Origin: Luteococcus sp052116585
GTDB lineage: Bacteria; Actinomycetota; Actinomycetes; Propionibacteriales; Propionibacteriaceae
Assembly: GCF_052116585.1 (NCBI RefSeq)
Contig: NZ_JBQKKT010000046.1
Coordinates: 1-5,010, forward strand
DNA: 5,010 nucleotides
Direction: 5' to 3'
Both the position numbers and the translations under genes were made by a program. The notes under the pieces were generated by a model. It had not been told where the DNA came from, searched no databases, and saw nothing but the letters and a program-made list of their open reading frames with translations. Shown one piece after another: positions 4,938-5,010 of the stretch. The first letter of the stretch is position 1, and every line of letters starts with the position of its first letter.

Positions 4938-5010
4938 TTACGCTGCGGTGGGCAGCGTAGCGGCCCGGCGGGCCTCGTAGGTGTTCGGTGGCAGGTTTCC
5001 GCACCAGGAG
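4938..5010 (-). CDS. IS3-family transposase OrfB, C-terminal end only
   Basis: On the - strand the frame enters from the window edge and reads SWCGNLPPNTYEARR then AATLPTAA before TAA at 4940-4938. The N-x-x-(P/T)-x-x-YE-x-R/x-x-x-x ending followed by a short Ala/Thr/Pro-rich tail is the usual close of actinobacterial IS3-family OrfB (integrase-core) proteins. Only 23 residues are visible, and the DDE core is outside the window. The gene points toward the restriction-modification-like operon and ends about 260 bases before the methyltransferase start. It is probably part of an otherwise intact element extending rightward, but this cannot be verified. Confidence 0.6.
   Translation of the reverse strand, partial: SWCGNLPPNTYEARRAATLPTAA

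Larger units (their letters stand above)
4895..5010 (-). mobile_element. End of an IS3-like insertion sequence
   Basis: This groups the OrfB C-terminus (4938-5010) and the probable terminal repeat (4895-4925). Together with the IS256-like and IS110-like remnants on the other side, it leaves the two-gene operon flanked by mobile DNA on both sides. Confidence 0.5.

Noticed and set aside
1..5010. CRISPR array or tandem repeat array
   Set aside because: No regularly spaced direct repeats were seen on reading either strand.

Overview
The window looks like accessory, recently transferred DNA from a high-GC actinobacterium. The evidence for this is high-GC flanks, GTG starts, strong GGAGG-type ribosome binding sites, and remnants of actinobacterial-style IS256, IS110 and IS3 elements. 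The genus cannot be read from the sequence. The central genes have a lower GC content than the left flank: one sampled 60-base line gives about 57% (1381-1440) against about 70% (421-480).

Left flank (1-812). The window opens in the last 20 codons of an IS256-like transposase on the + strand, followed by what looks like that element's right terminal repeat ending near 104-110. Immediately beyond, on the - strand, is the 5' end of an IS110-family transposase gene. It has its own GGAGG site, GTG start and first catalytic Asp context (VGID), and it is cut off where the IS256-like end begins. Its leader (about 176-300) is rich in hairpins and is a candidate location for an IS110 bridge RNA. Farther right (621-649) is a 29-base piece matching the anticodon loop to T-loop part of a proline tRNA (anticodon GGG). 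It lacks the rest of the tRNA and resembles a leftover attachment-site core.

Centre (813-4678, - strand). Two overlapping genes form the functional core. The first codes for a 391-residue SPPY-type DNA methyltransferase (N4-cytosine or N6-adenine). It overlaps by 4 bases (ATGA) an 897-residue protein that joins an N-terminal GHKL (MutL/Hsp90/MORC-like) ATPase to a PD-(D/E)XK nuclease domain and a further C-terminal region. The pair fits the restriction-modification-linked prokaryotic MORC/MutL-like ATPases recognised by comparative genomics (Iyer, Abhiman and Aravind). The expected working is that the methyltransferase marks host DNA and the ATPase-nuclease attacks unmarked DNA, with the ATPase probably acting as a DNA clamp or sensor. 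A plausible promoter sits about 65-95 bases upstream of the methyltransferase start.

Right flank (4690-5010). After the promoter region, an IS3-family transposase C-terminus on the - strand (stop at 4938) and a probable IS end with a GC-rich hairpin close the window. The defence-like operon is therefore bracketed by pieces of three IS families and a tRNA-derived att-like sequence, which is typical of a mobile defence island.
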